From Candidatus Omnitrophota bacterium (lineage in GTDB: Bacteria; Omnitrophota; Omnitrophia; Omnitrophales; Aquincolibacteriaceae), in NCBI GenBank assembly GCA_023246985.1, contig JAHFHJ010000089.1, positions 1 to 6,080 of the forward strand: 6,080 nt of DNA, read 5' to 3'. Positions 1 to 5,399 of this stretch are shown one piece after another. Made by a program: the position numbers and the translations under genes. Within the stretch, counting starts at the first letter, position 1. Each line of letters opens with the position of its first letter. The notes beneath the pieces were generated by a model. It searched no databases and was not told the origin of the DNA. It was given only the letters and a program-made list of their open reading frames with translations.

Positions 1-1
1 G

Positions 2-640
2 GCCTTGATCCGGCATCTTCCGAAAATCCCGAAACGGAACATTCTGATCTCCTGGTCTTTGAACCCCGAAGATTTTATCCGGACCCAGGAATTCAAAAGC
101 GCTTCTCTTGAAAAACGGCTTGACGCCGCGTCCGGCGCGATCCGGAAAGGCTACCGCCTCGGCTTCCATTTCGATCCGCTTCTCATGCTTCCGGGTTGGA
201 AAGAAAAATACGCGGCCCTGATTCAAAACTTGACCCGCAAGATCCCGGAAAAAGAAGTGGTATGGATCAGTCTCGGCAGTTTGCGTTTTCCGCCGCCGCT
301 TAAAAAGATCCTCGAAGAACGGTTCCCCAAAACGGGGATCACGACGGCGGAATTCGTCAAAGGACTGGACGGAAAAATGCGGTACTTCCGGCCTGAGCGG
401 GTCAAACTTTACCGGCACGTTTACGCGGAGATCCGGAGGCGATGGAAGCATGTTTTTGTCTATTTCTGCATGGAGAGCCCGACCGTGTGGCGGGAGGTGA
501 TGGGATTTTCACCGGAAAATAACGCCCATCTGGATTATCTTTTTCACGAAACCGTCGCGGATCGTTTCCCGGATCTCGGGTGGTCTCGCCCGAACCGCAA
601 AGATTACGCGAAAGATCCCGGCTTTCACGACCGGCATTAG
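2..640 (+). CDS. Spore photoproduct lyase-like radical SAM protein, C-terminal part (5' end outside window)
   Basis: The visible 212 residues match the C-terminal half of the spore photoproduct lyase (SplB) family, radical SAM enzymes that repair UV thymine dimers in Bacillus spores. Motifs seen include the strand ISWSLNPEDF, then GYRLGFHFDPLLMLPGW (about residues 50-67), then VVWISLGSLRFPP and DGKMRYFRPERVKLY. A late segment reads VYFCMESPTVWREVMG. The LGSLRFPP, GKMRYF and CMES motifs are typical of the homologues found in bacteria that do not sporulate. The CxxxCxxC iron-sulfur motif and the hydrogen-donor cysteine region lie upstream, outside the window. The reading frame is open to the left edge, so the TTG at base 5 is an internal leucine codon and not a start. 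The stop is TAG at 638-640. DNA repair is inferred from the family; some homologues may have other substrates. Family assignment is fairly sure, function less so. Confidence 0.82.
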   Translation, partial: ALIRHLPKIPKRNILISWSLNPEDFIRTQEFKSASLEKRLDAASGAIRKGYRLGFHFDPLLMLPGWKEKYAALIQNLTRKIPEKEVVWISLGSLRFPPPLKKILEERFPKTGITTAEFVKGLDGKMRYFRPERVKLYRHVYAEIRRRWKHVFVYFCMESPTVWREVMGFSPENNAHLDYLFHETVADRFPDLGWSRPNRKDYAKDPGFHDRH

Positions 641-653
641 TCCCAACACCGAT

Positions 654-677
654 CATCCCGCCCCATGGGGCGGGATG
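654..677. terminator. Perfect 24-bp GC-rich palindrome between convergent genes, possible bidirectional terminator
   Basis: The half-site CATCCCGCCCCA is followed directly by its exact reverse complement, which would give a very stable hairpin in RNA from either strand. It sits 13 bases after the lyase stop and 44 bases beyond the pilin stop, where both convergent genes should terminate. Neither side carries a T-tract, so it is not a textbook intrinsic terminator. It could instead be an mRNA 3'-end stabiliser or part of a dispersed repeat. Confidence 0.5.
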
Positions 678-684
678 GGACAAT

Positions 685-721
685 CCCGACTACCTTCCAT
701 GAAAAGAAAATTAAAGTCGGG
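685..721 (-). terminator. Stem-loop directly after the pilin stop codon
   Basis: CCCGACT at 685-691 is repeated inverted as AGTCGGG at 715-721, with a 23-base spacer. In pilin mRNA the left arm begins right after the TAA stop, and the hairpin is followed by the weakly U-containing AUUGUCCC. It may cooperate with the palindrome at 654-677 as a termination or 3'-protection structure. The large loop and missing U-run keep confidence low. Confidence 0.3.
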
Positions 722-1198
722 TTAGGCGCCGATCGGAGTCCCCCCGACGCACCCCGTGGCGGTGCCAAGTCCCGCCGCGGATCCCGAAACGATGACCCCG
801 CTTTGATCCACGCAATAAAAATTGGTTCCCGTCACGTTCGGCGTCAGGACGTCGGCCTCAAGCGAGTACAAGGCCCCGGTCCCGTCCAAGGTATAGACAA
901 AGCTATAGCCATGCTTGTTGCCGGGATTGAGCCAGGTACTATCGAGATAGTTCTGGTTGATCAACGCGGGAATGTCCGGAGCGTAAACCGGCGGGTTTTG
1001 AAGCGCGCGATAAGATTCGTTAGAAGTACTGAAGGTCCGGAGGTTGGAACGGATCACGTTTTCGTTGGCGTTTAGTCTCATTCGGATAAAGTTCGGCGCC
1101 GCGATCGCGGCCAAAAGCCCGATAATGAAAACCACCACAAGGATTTCCACCAACGTGAAGGCTTGTTCGGAACGCTTGGGATTTACGGGAAATTTCAT
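722..1198 (-). CDS. Type IV pilin-like protein (class III prepilin signal)
   Basis: The 158-residue prepilin starts with a short charged leader, MKFPVNPKRSEQA, followed by the pilin N-terminus FTLVEILVVVFIIGLLAAIAAPNF. Cleavage is expected between A13 and F14. The mature protein has the conserved Glu at +5 (E18) and Pro at +22 (P35). The hydrophobic helix (about 14-35) anchors the subunit in the inner membrane before assembly. The C-terminal globular part carries two cysteines, C129 and C150, which may form the disulfide loop common in pilins. The -1 residue is Ala rather than the usual Gly. Start choice is supported by AAGGA at 1207-1211, eight bases upstream of the ATG. The size and the divergent PilT gene favour a pilus subunit, but a pseudopilin of type II secretion cannot be excluded. 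I saw no convincing sigma-70 or sigma-54 promoter immediately upstream. Confidence 0.88.
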   Translation of the reverse strand: MKFPVNPKRSEQAFTLVEILVVVFIIGLLAAIAAPNFIRMRLNANENVIRSNLRTFSTSNESYRALQNPPVYAPDIPALINQNYLDSTWLNPGNKHGYSFVYTLDGTGALYSLEADVLTPNVTGTNFYCVDQSGVIVSGSAAGLGTATGCVGGTPIGA

Positions 1199-1270
1199 CC
1201 GGAGTTTCCTTGTTCGCTGCGCACTCAGTTGGGCCGTTTTAAAATATCACGGGGGATCATCGGTTCTTTG

Positions 1271-1433
1271 GTCATCCCCGAATCGGCGGCTTTTGTCGCC
1301 CTCGAATGTTTGAATCGGGGGACCAGATCCCCGATCCATACTTTTGGGGAGAGATCCGGTTTTCCCCGCATGGATTCCCGCTTTCAGCCAAAGGACTGAT
1401 CCGTCCTCCGGCGGAAAAACTTGCGGGAATGAC
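1271..1433. repeat. MITE-like repeat element with 10-bp terminal inverted repeats
   Basis: This 163-bp non-coding segment begins GTCATCCCCG (1271-1280) and ends CGGGAATGAC (1424-1433), inverted copies that match at 9 of 10 positions. Inside are several short GC-rich stems. GGCGGC/GTCGCC (1285-1300) closes a TTTT loop. ATCGGGG/CCCCGAT (1314-1320, 1329-1335) has an 8-base loop. GGGGA/TCCCC pairs 1346-1350 with 1363-1367. ATTCCCGC/GCGGGAAT pairs 1374-1381 with 1423-1430. AGGAC/GTCCT pairs 1392-1396 with 1403-1407. GTCATTCCCG-type ends are typical of dispersed repeats in many bacterial genomes. No clear target-site duplication is visible, and copy number cannot be judged from one window. Confidence 0.55.
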
Positions 1434-1452
1434 GAAAAAACGGTCAAACTGA

Positions 1453-1474
1453 ATGTGCGCGCGTTTACGCACAT
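1453..1474. promoter_or_regulatory. Inverted repeat ATGTGCG-N8-CGCACAT in the divergent spacer
   Basis: The perfect 7-bp arms are 1453-1459 and 1468-1474, around the 8-base loop CGCGTTTA. The symmetry continues imperfectly outward as GAA and TTC if a two-base bulge is allowed. It lies about 200 bp upstream of the pilT-family start and 255 bp upstream of the pilin start. It could be an operator for a dimeric regulator or simply a hairpin; no regulator is identifiable. Confidence 0.3.
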
Positions 1475-1607
1475 ATTCAACGGCGCCATTGCGTCACAGC
1501 TTGAAGGAGATTTTCAGCCGTTCGCCGCCGTTAAAATATCGGAAAGCTTGACGGGGCGCAACCGGAATCCCGTTTTAAAAAAGCTTCCACGCAACCCTTC
1601 CTCCGGA

Positions 1608-1613
1608 TATACT
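1608..1613 (+). promoter_or_regulatory. Possible -10 element for the pilT-family gene
   Basis: TATACT at 1608-1613 differs by one base from TATAAT and would start transcription near 1620, giving a leader of about 50 bases. The region 16-18 bp upstream (around 1585) has no good -35 hexamer. An alternative is TTGACG at 1548-1553, but the sequence 17 bp below it (CGTTTT) is a poor -10. This is a tentative call. Confidence 0.25.
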
Positions 1614-1671
1614 TTCGCGTGTGTCTACCTTCTTACGCGGCGTGAGCGTTTAAAATCCAAAGGAGATTCTC

Positions 1672-2826
1672 ATGGTTGACGATACCATCTATATTTTAGG
1701 GGATCAAGAGAGCGAGTTTCAGGACCAACCTTCCCAGAAAACCGGTCCCGTCTCCAAAAACACGGACGAGGTGTTGGGCATCTTAAGGAGCGCCGTAAAC
1801 CGCAACGCCTCGGACATTCATCTTCAGGTGGGAGGTCATCCTCACTTCAGGATCGACGGCCTGTTATCCCCTTTTATGTCGGCAAAACCCGTCACGAGCG
1901 CTTTCATGGCCGGCTGCGCGGACCTGTTCCTCAGCGAAAAACAAAAAAAACATCTTTTTGAGAACCGCCAGCTGGATTGCTCCGTGACGCTTCCGAATTT
2001 CACGCACCGTTTCCGCATTAATTTTTTCTTTCAGCGAAGTCATCTGAGCGGCGCTTTTCGCGTCAATCCCATCGTCCCGCCTACGATCGAAGGCCTCGGA
2101 CTGCCCCCTTTGATGGAAAAGCTGGCCGCTCTGCCCAACGGGCTTGTGCTGATCACGGGGGCCACGGGCTGCGGCAAGACCTCGACCCTGGCGGCGCTGG
2201 TGAGCCACATGAACAATCACAGAAACGCGCACATCATCACGATCTCCGACCCGATCGAATACATTCACAAGAATAAATGCTGCGTGATCAGCCAACGCGA
2301 AATCGGGAACGACGCGACTTCCTTCGCGAGCGCCTTGCGCGTCGTGCTCAGGGAAGATCCGAACGTGATCATCGTCGAAGAGATCCGGGATCTGGAAAGC
2401 GTTTCGATGGCTTTAACCGCGGCCGAAACGGGCCACCTGGTCTTCGCGACGCTTCACACCAACGACGTCGTCCAAGCCATTGACCGCCTCATCGACGTCT
2501 TCCCTCCTCATCAACAGCAGCAAGTAAGGGTCCAGGTGGCCATGACCCTTCAGGCGGTCGTCTCCCAGGTTCTTTTGAGGAAAAAAGGGGGGCCCGGCCG
2601 CGTGGCGGTCGTTGAGACCATGCCAGTCACGACTCCGATCCGCCATCTGATCCGCGATAACAAAACCATACAGATCTACAATGTCATCTCGATGAACCGC
2701 GCCCAGGGAATGCTCCTGCGTAATGACGCGCTGAGGGACTATGTTCAGAAAGGTCTTATCACGCAGGAAGACGCCGAAGTCCATTTTGTGGACACCTCGA
2801 TTTTCCAGAACAAGCAGCAAAATTAG
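1672..2826 (+). CDS. pilT: PilT-family type IV pilus retraction ATPase, with altered motifs
   Basis: This 384-residue protein aligns along its length with PilT, the hexameric cytoplasmic ATPase that powers pilus retraction. An extra N-terminal stretch of about 30 polar residues precedes the PAS-like domain (about 33-140, with SDIHLQVGGHPHFRIDG). The RecA-like domain follows: Walker A GATGCGKTS (163-171), Asp box TISDPIEYIH (190-199), Walker B VIIVEEIRD (232-240) and His box GHLVFATLH (254-262). The PilT-typical IRHLIRDNK sits at 323-331. Most PilTs read GPTGSGKST, TIEDPIEF and VGEMRD. Here the first Asp-box Glu is Ser192 and the Walker B Gly is Glu236, while the catalytic Glu237 is kept. Start: AGGAG lies six bases before the ATG. 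The gene diverges from the pilin gene, and its stop overlaps the cydB stop. It may be a specialised PilT or PilU-like paralogue; no pilB or pilC is in view. Confidence 0.9.
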   Translation: MVDDTIYILGDQESEFQDQPSQKTGPVSKNTDEVLGILRSAVNRNASDIHLQVGGHPHFRIDGLLSPFMSAKPVTSAFMAGCADLFLSEKQKKHLFENRQLDCSVTLPNFTHRFRINFFFQRSHLSGAFRVNPIVPPTIEGLGLPPLMEKLAALPNGLVLITGATGCGKTSTLAALVSHMNNHRNAHIITISDPIEYIHKNKCCVISQREIGNDATSFASALRVVLREDPNVIIVEEIRDLESVSMALTAAETGHLVFATLHTNDVVQAIDRLIDVFPPHQQQQVRVQVAMTLQAVVSQVLLRKKGGPGRVAVVETMPVTTPIRHLIRDNKTIQIYNVISMNRAQGMLLRNDALRDYVQKGLITQEDAEVHFVDTSIFQNKQQN

Positions 2827-3845
2827 TAACTCGTGGTTTCAAGCTTGACCTTGCCGCGAAAGATCCGGTAGATACTCACCGTGTACGCCGCCACGAGCGG
2901 CATCCCCATCAGGGCGATGATCAGCATGATCCGGAGCGTCTTCGGGGAAGAAGCGGCATTATAGATCGTGAGGCTGAACCGCGGGTCGATAGTGGAAAAG
3001 ACAAGATTCGGGAACATCCCGACCCCGAAAAACGCCATCAGGAGCCCGATGGCCGCGGACGAAGACAAGAACGCCTCAAAATCCCGGCTCTTGGACACGG
3101 CCCGGGGAATGTTCGCGATCGCAAGGATGTTCAGAACCGGAATGGCGTCAAGCAGCGGATAGTCCCGAAAAATCTTTGACACGTGCGGCGCCTGAACAAG
3201 GGTCAGAAATATGACGCCAAAATAAAGCGCGAAAAAAAAGAGGAACGCGAATTTCGCCCATTCCTTCGCCCGCTTGTAAAGGTCCCCTTCGGTTTTCAGG
3301 CGCACATAAAGCGCCCCATGCAGCGTGAAGGCGCCGAGGACCATCAGTCCGACCGTCAGGCTGTAAGGATGGATCAGGGCGAGAAAATTCCCGCGGAATT
3401 CCTTGTCCGCTCCGACCGGGATCCCCCGGATGATATTCCCCAACGCAATTCCGATCAGAAAACTCGAAACAATACTGGAGAGGCTGAAGCTGATATCCCA
3501 AAAATTCCGCCACCATCCCACCGCTTGTTTCCCGCGGAATTCGATCGCCGCCGCGCGGAAGATCAGCGCGAAGAGCAGGAACATAAAGGACATATAAAAT
3601 CCAGAGAAAACGGTCGCGTAAACATCCGGGAATACCGCGAACAAAGCCCCGCCTCCGGCCACAAGCCAGACTTCATTTCCGTCCCACACCGGTCCGATCG
3701 CGTTCATCATAAGCCGCCGGTCGTTGTCCCCGCGCGCAAAAAGATGGAGCGCCCCGACCCCGAAATCGAACCCCTCAAGGACGGCGTATCCTGTCAGAAG
3801 GATCCCGATCAAAATGTACCAGATGAGATTCAAGTCGAAGGTCAT
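2823..3845 (-). CDS. cydB: Cytochrome bd ubiquinol oxidase subunit II
   Basis: This 340-residue polytopic membrane protein is the second subunit of cytochrome bd, the quinol oxidase that reduces O2 to water without pumping protons. Signature motifs seen are EGFDFGVGAL (24-33) and GPVWDGNEVWL (51-61), including the W-D pair (54-55) conserved in CydB. A C-terminal stretch, GMFPNLVFSTIDP (276-288) then SLTIYNAASS, is also typical. About eight or nine hydrophobic segments are apparent, which is normal for the family. The start ATG overlaps the cydA stop in the sequence ATGA, implying translational coupling; AGGGG lies 11 bases upstream of the ATG. The stop TAA overlaps the TAG of the convergent pilT-family gene. 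No small CydX-type ORF follows, because the opposing gene fills that space. CydDC assembly genes are also not in the window. Identification is very secure. Confidence 0.96.
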   Translation of the reverse strand: MTFDLNLIWYILIGILLTGYAVLEGFDFGVGALHLFARGDNDRRLMMNAIGPVWDGNEVWLVAGGGALFAVFPDVYATVFSGFYMSFMFLLFALIFRAAAIEFRGKQAVGWWRNFWDISFSLSSIVSSFLIGIALGNIIRGIPVGADKEFRGNFLALIHPYSLTVGLMVLGAFTLHGALYVRLKTEGDLYKRAKEWAKFAFLFFFALYFGVIFLTLVQAPHVSKIFRDYPLLDAIPVLNILAIANIPRAVSKSRDFEAFLSSSAAIGLLMAFFGVGMFPNLVFSTIDPRFSLTIYNAASSPKTLRIMLIIALMGMPLVAAYTVSIYRIFRGKVKLETTSY

Positions 3846-5188
3846 GTTCGCGTAGACCCCTGACCTTCGGCGGTCTCCACAGGCCCGATCCGAATCTTAT
3901 GAACGAGGAGAAAAATAAAAAGACAAAAAAGAAGCGCGTAAACGCAGGCAAACAGCATGATCGAAGTCAGCACCTGCCCGGCCCCGACCGAGCGTGAAAC
4001 TCCTTGCGCCGTCCTCAGCAATCCGTAAACGATCCACGGTTGCCGTCCGACCTCCGCGGTCACCCATCCCGCCTGATTGGCGATCTGCGGACCGACCCCC
4101 GCGACCATCAATAGCCGGAGGACCCCGACATTCGTGAAAAGACTTCCCCGCCGCCAGAGAAAACAGCCGAGCATGCAGAGCCCGATCATTCCCATCCCGA
4201 TCATGACCATCAGATGATACGACTGGAAAGTGATGGAGACCGGCGGCCAGTCGCTTCGCGGAAAATTTCTCAGCCCGGGGACCGGTTTGAACGGATTGAA
4301 ATGGACCAAGATGCTAAGGCCGTTCGGAACGGCAAGGCTCGTGACCTTTTCGCTCTTCTCGTTCACATACCCGAAAAGACTCATCGAGGCCGGCGCGTTT
4401 TTTTCATAAATGCCTTCCATGGCCGCAAGTTTCGCGGGCTGGTATTTGCTGACGAGCATCGCGCTAAAATGCCCCGAGAACAACTGGAGTACGGAAGTTG
4501 CCATCGCCAGGACCAAAGCGATCTTGAGGGAGGCCTTCGCGAAATTCTCAAATTGCTTCTTGAGTAAATAATAAGCGCTGACGCTGATCACCAGCCACGC
4601 GCCGGTCTGCCAAGCCCCCAAAAGAACGTGAAGAAGACGGTCCATGGACGACGGATTGAACACCAGCGCCCAAAAATCCGTGATCTCGGCCCTGGGTTGC
4701 AAACCCCGCGTCACAATATGAAAACCGGCCGGGGTCTGCATCCAGGAGTTCGCCGCCACGATCCAGACCGCGCTGAACACGGCCCCGAGCGCGACCATAA
4801 GAGTCGAGAAGAAGTGCGTTTGGGGGCCGACCTTGTTCCACCCGAAAAGAAGGACCGCCAAAAATCCGGATTCGAGAAAGAACGCAAAAATCCCTTCCGC
4901 CGCAAGCAGGCTTCCGAAGACGTCCCCGGCGTATCGGGAATAATAGGACCAGTTCGTGCCGAACTGGAATTCCATCACGATCCCCGACGCCACCCCCATC
5001 AAGAACACGAGCCCGAAGATCTCGACCCAGAATTTTGTCATCCGCTCATAGAGGGGGTTCTTCGTCCTGAGATAAAGCCCCTCCATGATCACGAGGATCA
5101 CGCCGAGGCCGATACTGATCGGAGGGAAAATATAGTGGAAGGCGATCGTCAGCGCGAATTGAATTCGTGAAAGCAAAACGACGTCCAT
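3842..5188 (-). CDS. cydA: Cytochrome bd ubiquinol oxidase subunit I
   Basis: This is the heme-bearing, quinol-oxidising subunit of cytochrome bd (448 residues from the ATG). Residues aligning with the known E. coli ligands are present: H18 (heme b595), H187 and M327 (heme b558), E98 and E106 in the AAEG and FFLES motifs, and GRQPW (381-385). EFQFGTNWSYYS (73-84) is family-typical. In the quinol-binding loop the Lys and Glu of QPAKLAAMEG (K253, E258) are kept. The E. coli-type C-terminal Q-loop insertion is missing, so this is a short-Q-loop enzyme, as the length suggests. Where E. coli has GDES, this protein has GHFSA. The ATG at 5186-5188 is chosen over the TTG just before it because AAAGG (5195-5199) lies six bases upstream of the ATG. 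It is the first gene of a cydAB operon behind a likely sigma-70 promoter. Confidence 0.96.
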   Translation of the reverse strand: MDVVLLSRIQFALTIAFHYIFPPISIGLGVILVIMEGLYLRTKNPLYERMTKFWVEIFGLVFLMGVASGIVMEFQFGTNWSYYSRYAGDVFGSLLAAEGIFAFFLESGFLAVLLFGWNKVGPQTHFFSTLMVALGAVFSAVWIVAANSWMQTPAGFHIVTRGLQPRAEITDFWALVFNPSSMDRLLHVLLGAWQTGAWLVISVSAYYLLKKQFENFAKASLKIALVLAMATSVLQLFSGHFSAMLVSKYQPAKLAAMEGIYEKNAPASMSLFGYVNEKSEKVTSLAVPNGLSILVHFNPFKPVPGLRNFPRSDWPPVSITFQSYHLMVMIGMGMIGLCMLGCFLWRRGSLFTNVGVLRLLMVAGVGPQIANQAGWVTAEVGRQPWIVYGLLRTAQGVSRSVGAGQVLTSIMLFACVYALLFCLFIFLLVHKIRIGPVETAEGQGSTRT

Positions 5189-5194
5189 CAAAGG

Positions 5195-5201
5195 CCTTTC
5201 C
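5195..5201 (-). promoter_or_regulatory. Shine-Dalgarno sequence deciding the cydA start
   Basis: GGAAAGG on the minus strand is followed by CCTTTG and then ATG, a six-base spacing. The in-frame TTG immediately before the ATG would be only three bases from AAAGG, so the ATG is the better start. AAAGGCCTTT (5190-5199) is itself a perfect palindrome, so the ribosome binding site could be partly self-paired. Confidence 0.6.
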
Positions 5202-5221
5202 GTTGAAAAAAGCCGATTCGT

Positions 5222-5245
5222 GGGAAGTTATTATGTCCAACTCCC
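5222..5245. promoter_or_regulatory. Inverted repeat spanning the cydA -10 element, candidate operator
   Basis: GGGAAGTT (5222-5229) pairs with AACTCCC (5239-5245), seven base pairs with one bulged A around a nine-base centre. The centre contains the -10 hexamer and the likely start point lies at the edge, so most of the repeat is not transcribed. It is better read as a protein-binding site than an RNA hairpin. The regulator is unknown. Confidence 0.35.
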
Positions 5246-5258
5246 CCGCCCCCGTCCA
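5230..5258 (-). promoter_or_regulatory. Probable sigma-70 promoter of cydAB
   Basis: On the minus strand, TGGACG (5253-5258) and CATAAT (5230-5235) are separated by exactly 17 bp. They match the -35 consensus at 4 of 6 positions and the -10 consensus at 5 of 6. Transcription would start near 5223, leaving a leader of about 35 bases before the cydA ATG. The spacer between the hexamers is unusually G-rich. Confidence 0.5.
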
Positions 5259-5279
5259 GCGGTAAAAAGTAACATAAAA

Positions 5280-5299
5280 TTCTTGACCTCTTCTTGACC
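5280..5299. promoter_or_regulatory. Tandem direct repeat TTCTTGACC, 11-bp period, upstream of cydA
   Basis: TTCTTGACC occurs at 5280-5288 and again at 5291-5299. The 11-bp period places both copies on the same face of the helix. The pair lies 22-41 bp upstream of the predicted cydA -35, a typical place for an activator that binds head-to-tail, such as many response regulators. On the minus strand the half-site reads GGTCAAGAA. I do not recognise it as a known regulator's site. Confidence 0.4.
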
Positions 5300-5304
5300 G
5301 TTCC

Positions 5305-5332
5305 CTAAAAAAGGACCCCTGTACTAAAAAAG
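5305..5332. repeat. Direct repeat CTAAAAAAG, 19-bp period
   Basis: Two identical copies of CTAAAAAAG lie at 5305-5313 and 5324-5332. Read on the minus strand they are CTTTTTTAG, T-runs about 70-95 bases after the histidine kinase stop. No GC-rich stem directly precedes either run, so termination is doubtful. They could equally be A-tract or UP-like DNA upstream of the cydA promoter. Confidence 0.3.
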
Positions 5333-5360
5333 CGGGAATGATCGAACTGTTTCGTGCAGG

Positions 5361-5388
5361 AATGCGTTCGAATATGTCATACCGCATT
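5361..5388 (-). terminator. Weak stem-loop after the histidine kinase gene
   Basis: AATGCG (5361-5366) and CGCATT (5383-5388) form a 6-bp stem with a 16-base loop, starting 12 bases past the kinase stop. The first T-run on the minus strand comes about 30 bases later. This is a weak terminator at best, so read-through from the kinase gene into cydAB is possible. Confidence 0.2.
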
Positions 5389-5399
5389 GATCCGCCCGT

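Larger units (their letters stand above)
1199..1671. other. Divergent intergenic region between the pilin and pilT-family genes
   Basis: No convincing gene lies in these 473 bases. Contents in order: the pilin leader with its Shine-Dalgarno sequence (1207-1211); the repeat element at 1271-1433; an inverted repeat at 1453-1474; a TTGACG hexamer at 1548-1553 inside a nested inverted repeat; a TATACT hexamer at 1608-1613; and the AGGAG Shine-Dalgarno sequence of the pilT-family gene at 1661-1665. The motif CGTT(TT)AAAA occurs four times, at 1235, 1529, 1571 and 1647. An open frame across the right part has no family resemblance and runs into the next gene, so it is not called. Confidence 0.6.

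Noticed and set aside
665..1075. 136-residue plus-strand frame opposite the pilin gene
   Set aside because: It is antisense to a clear pilin, has no start signal, and its first codons lie in the palindrome.
1499..1514. Shine-Dalgarno-like GAAGGAGATTTTCA resembling the pilT-family gene's leader
   Set aside because: No ATG, GTG or TTG follows at a usable distance, so it does not mark a gene.
1344..1679. 111-residue plus-strand reading frame in the divergent spacer
   Set aside because: It starts inside the repeat element, has no recognisable domain, and runs past the good Shine-Dalgarno sequence and ATG of the pilT-family gene.
3183..3863. 226-residue plus-strand frame opposite cydB
   Set aside because: Its composition is dominated by Arg, Glu, Asp and Pro, the usual product of reading a membrane protein gene on the reverse strand. 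cydB itself is unmistakable.
4628..5170. 180-residue plus-strand frame opposite cydA
   Set aside because: It is very rich in His, Arg, Asp and Glu and lacks motifs; it mirrors the hydrophobic codons of cydA.
5283..5310. Possible plus-strand promoter TTGACC-N17-TAAAAA
   Set aside because: The -35 is good but the -10 is poor, and no plus-strand gene follows. It would only produce RNA antisense to the histidine kinase. The TTGACC match is better explained by the direct repeat.
5046..5387. 113-residue minus-strand reading frame across the cydA start and its promoter region
   Set aside because: It overlaps the strongly supported N-terminus of cydA in another frame, shows no family motif and is rich in Arg, Asp and Ser as out-of-frame translations usually are.
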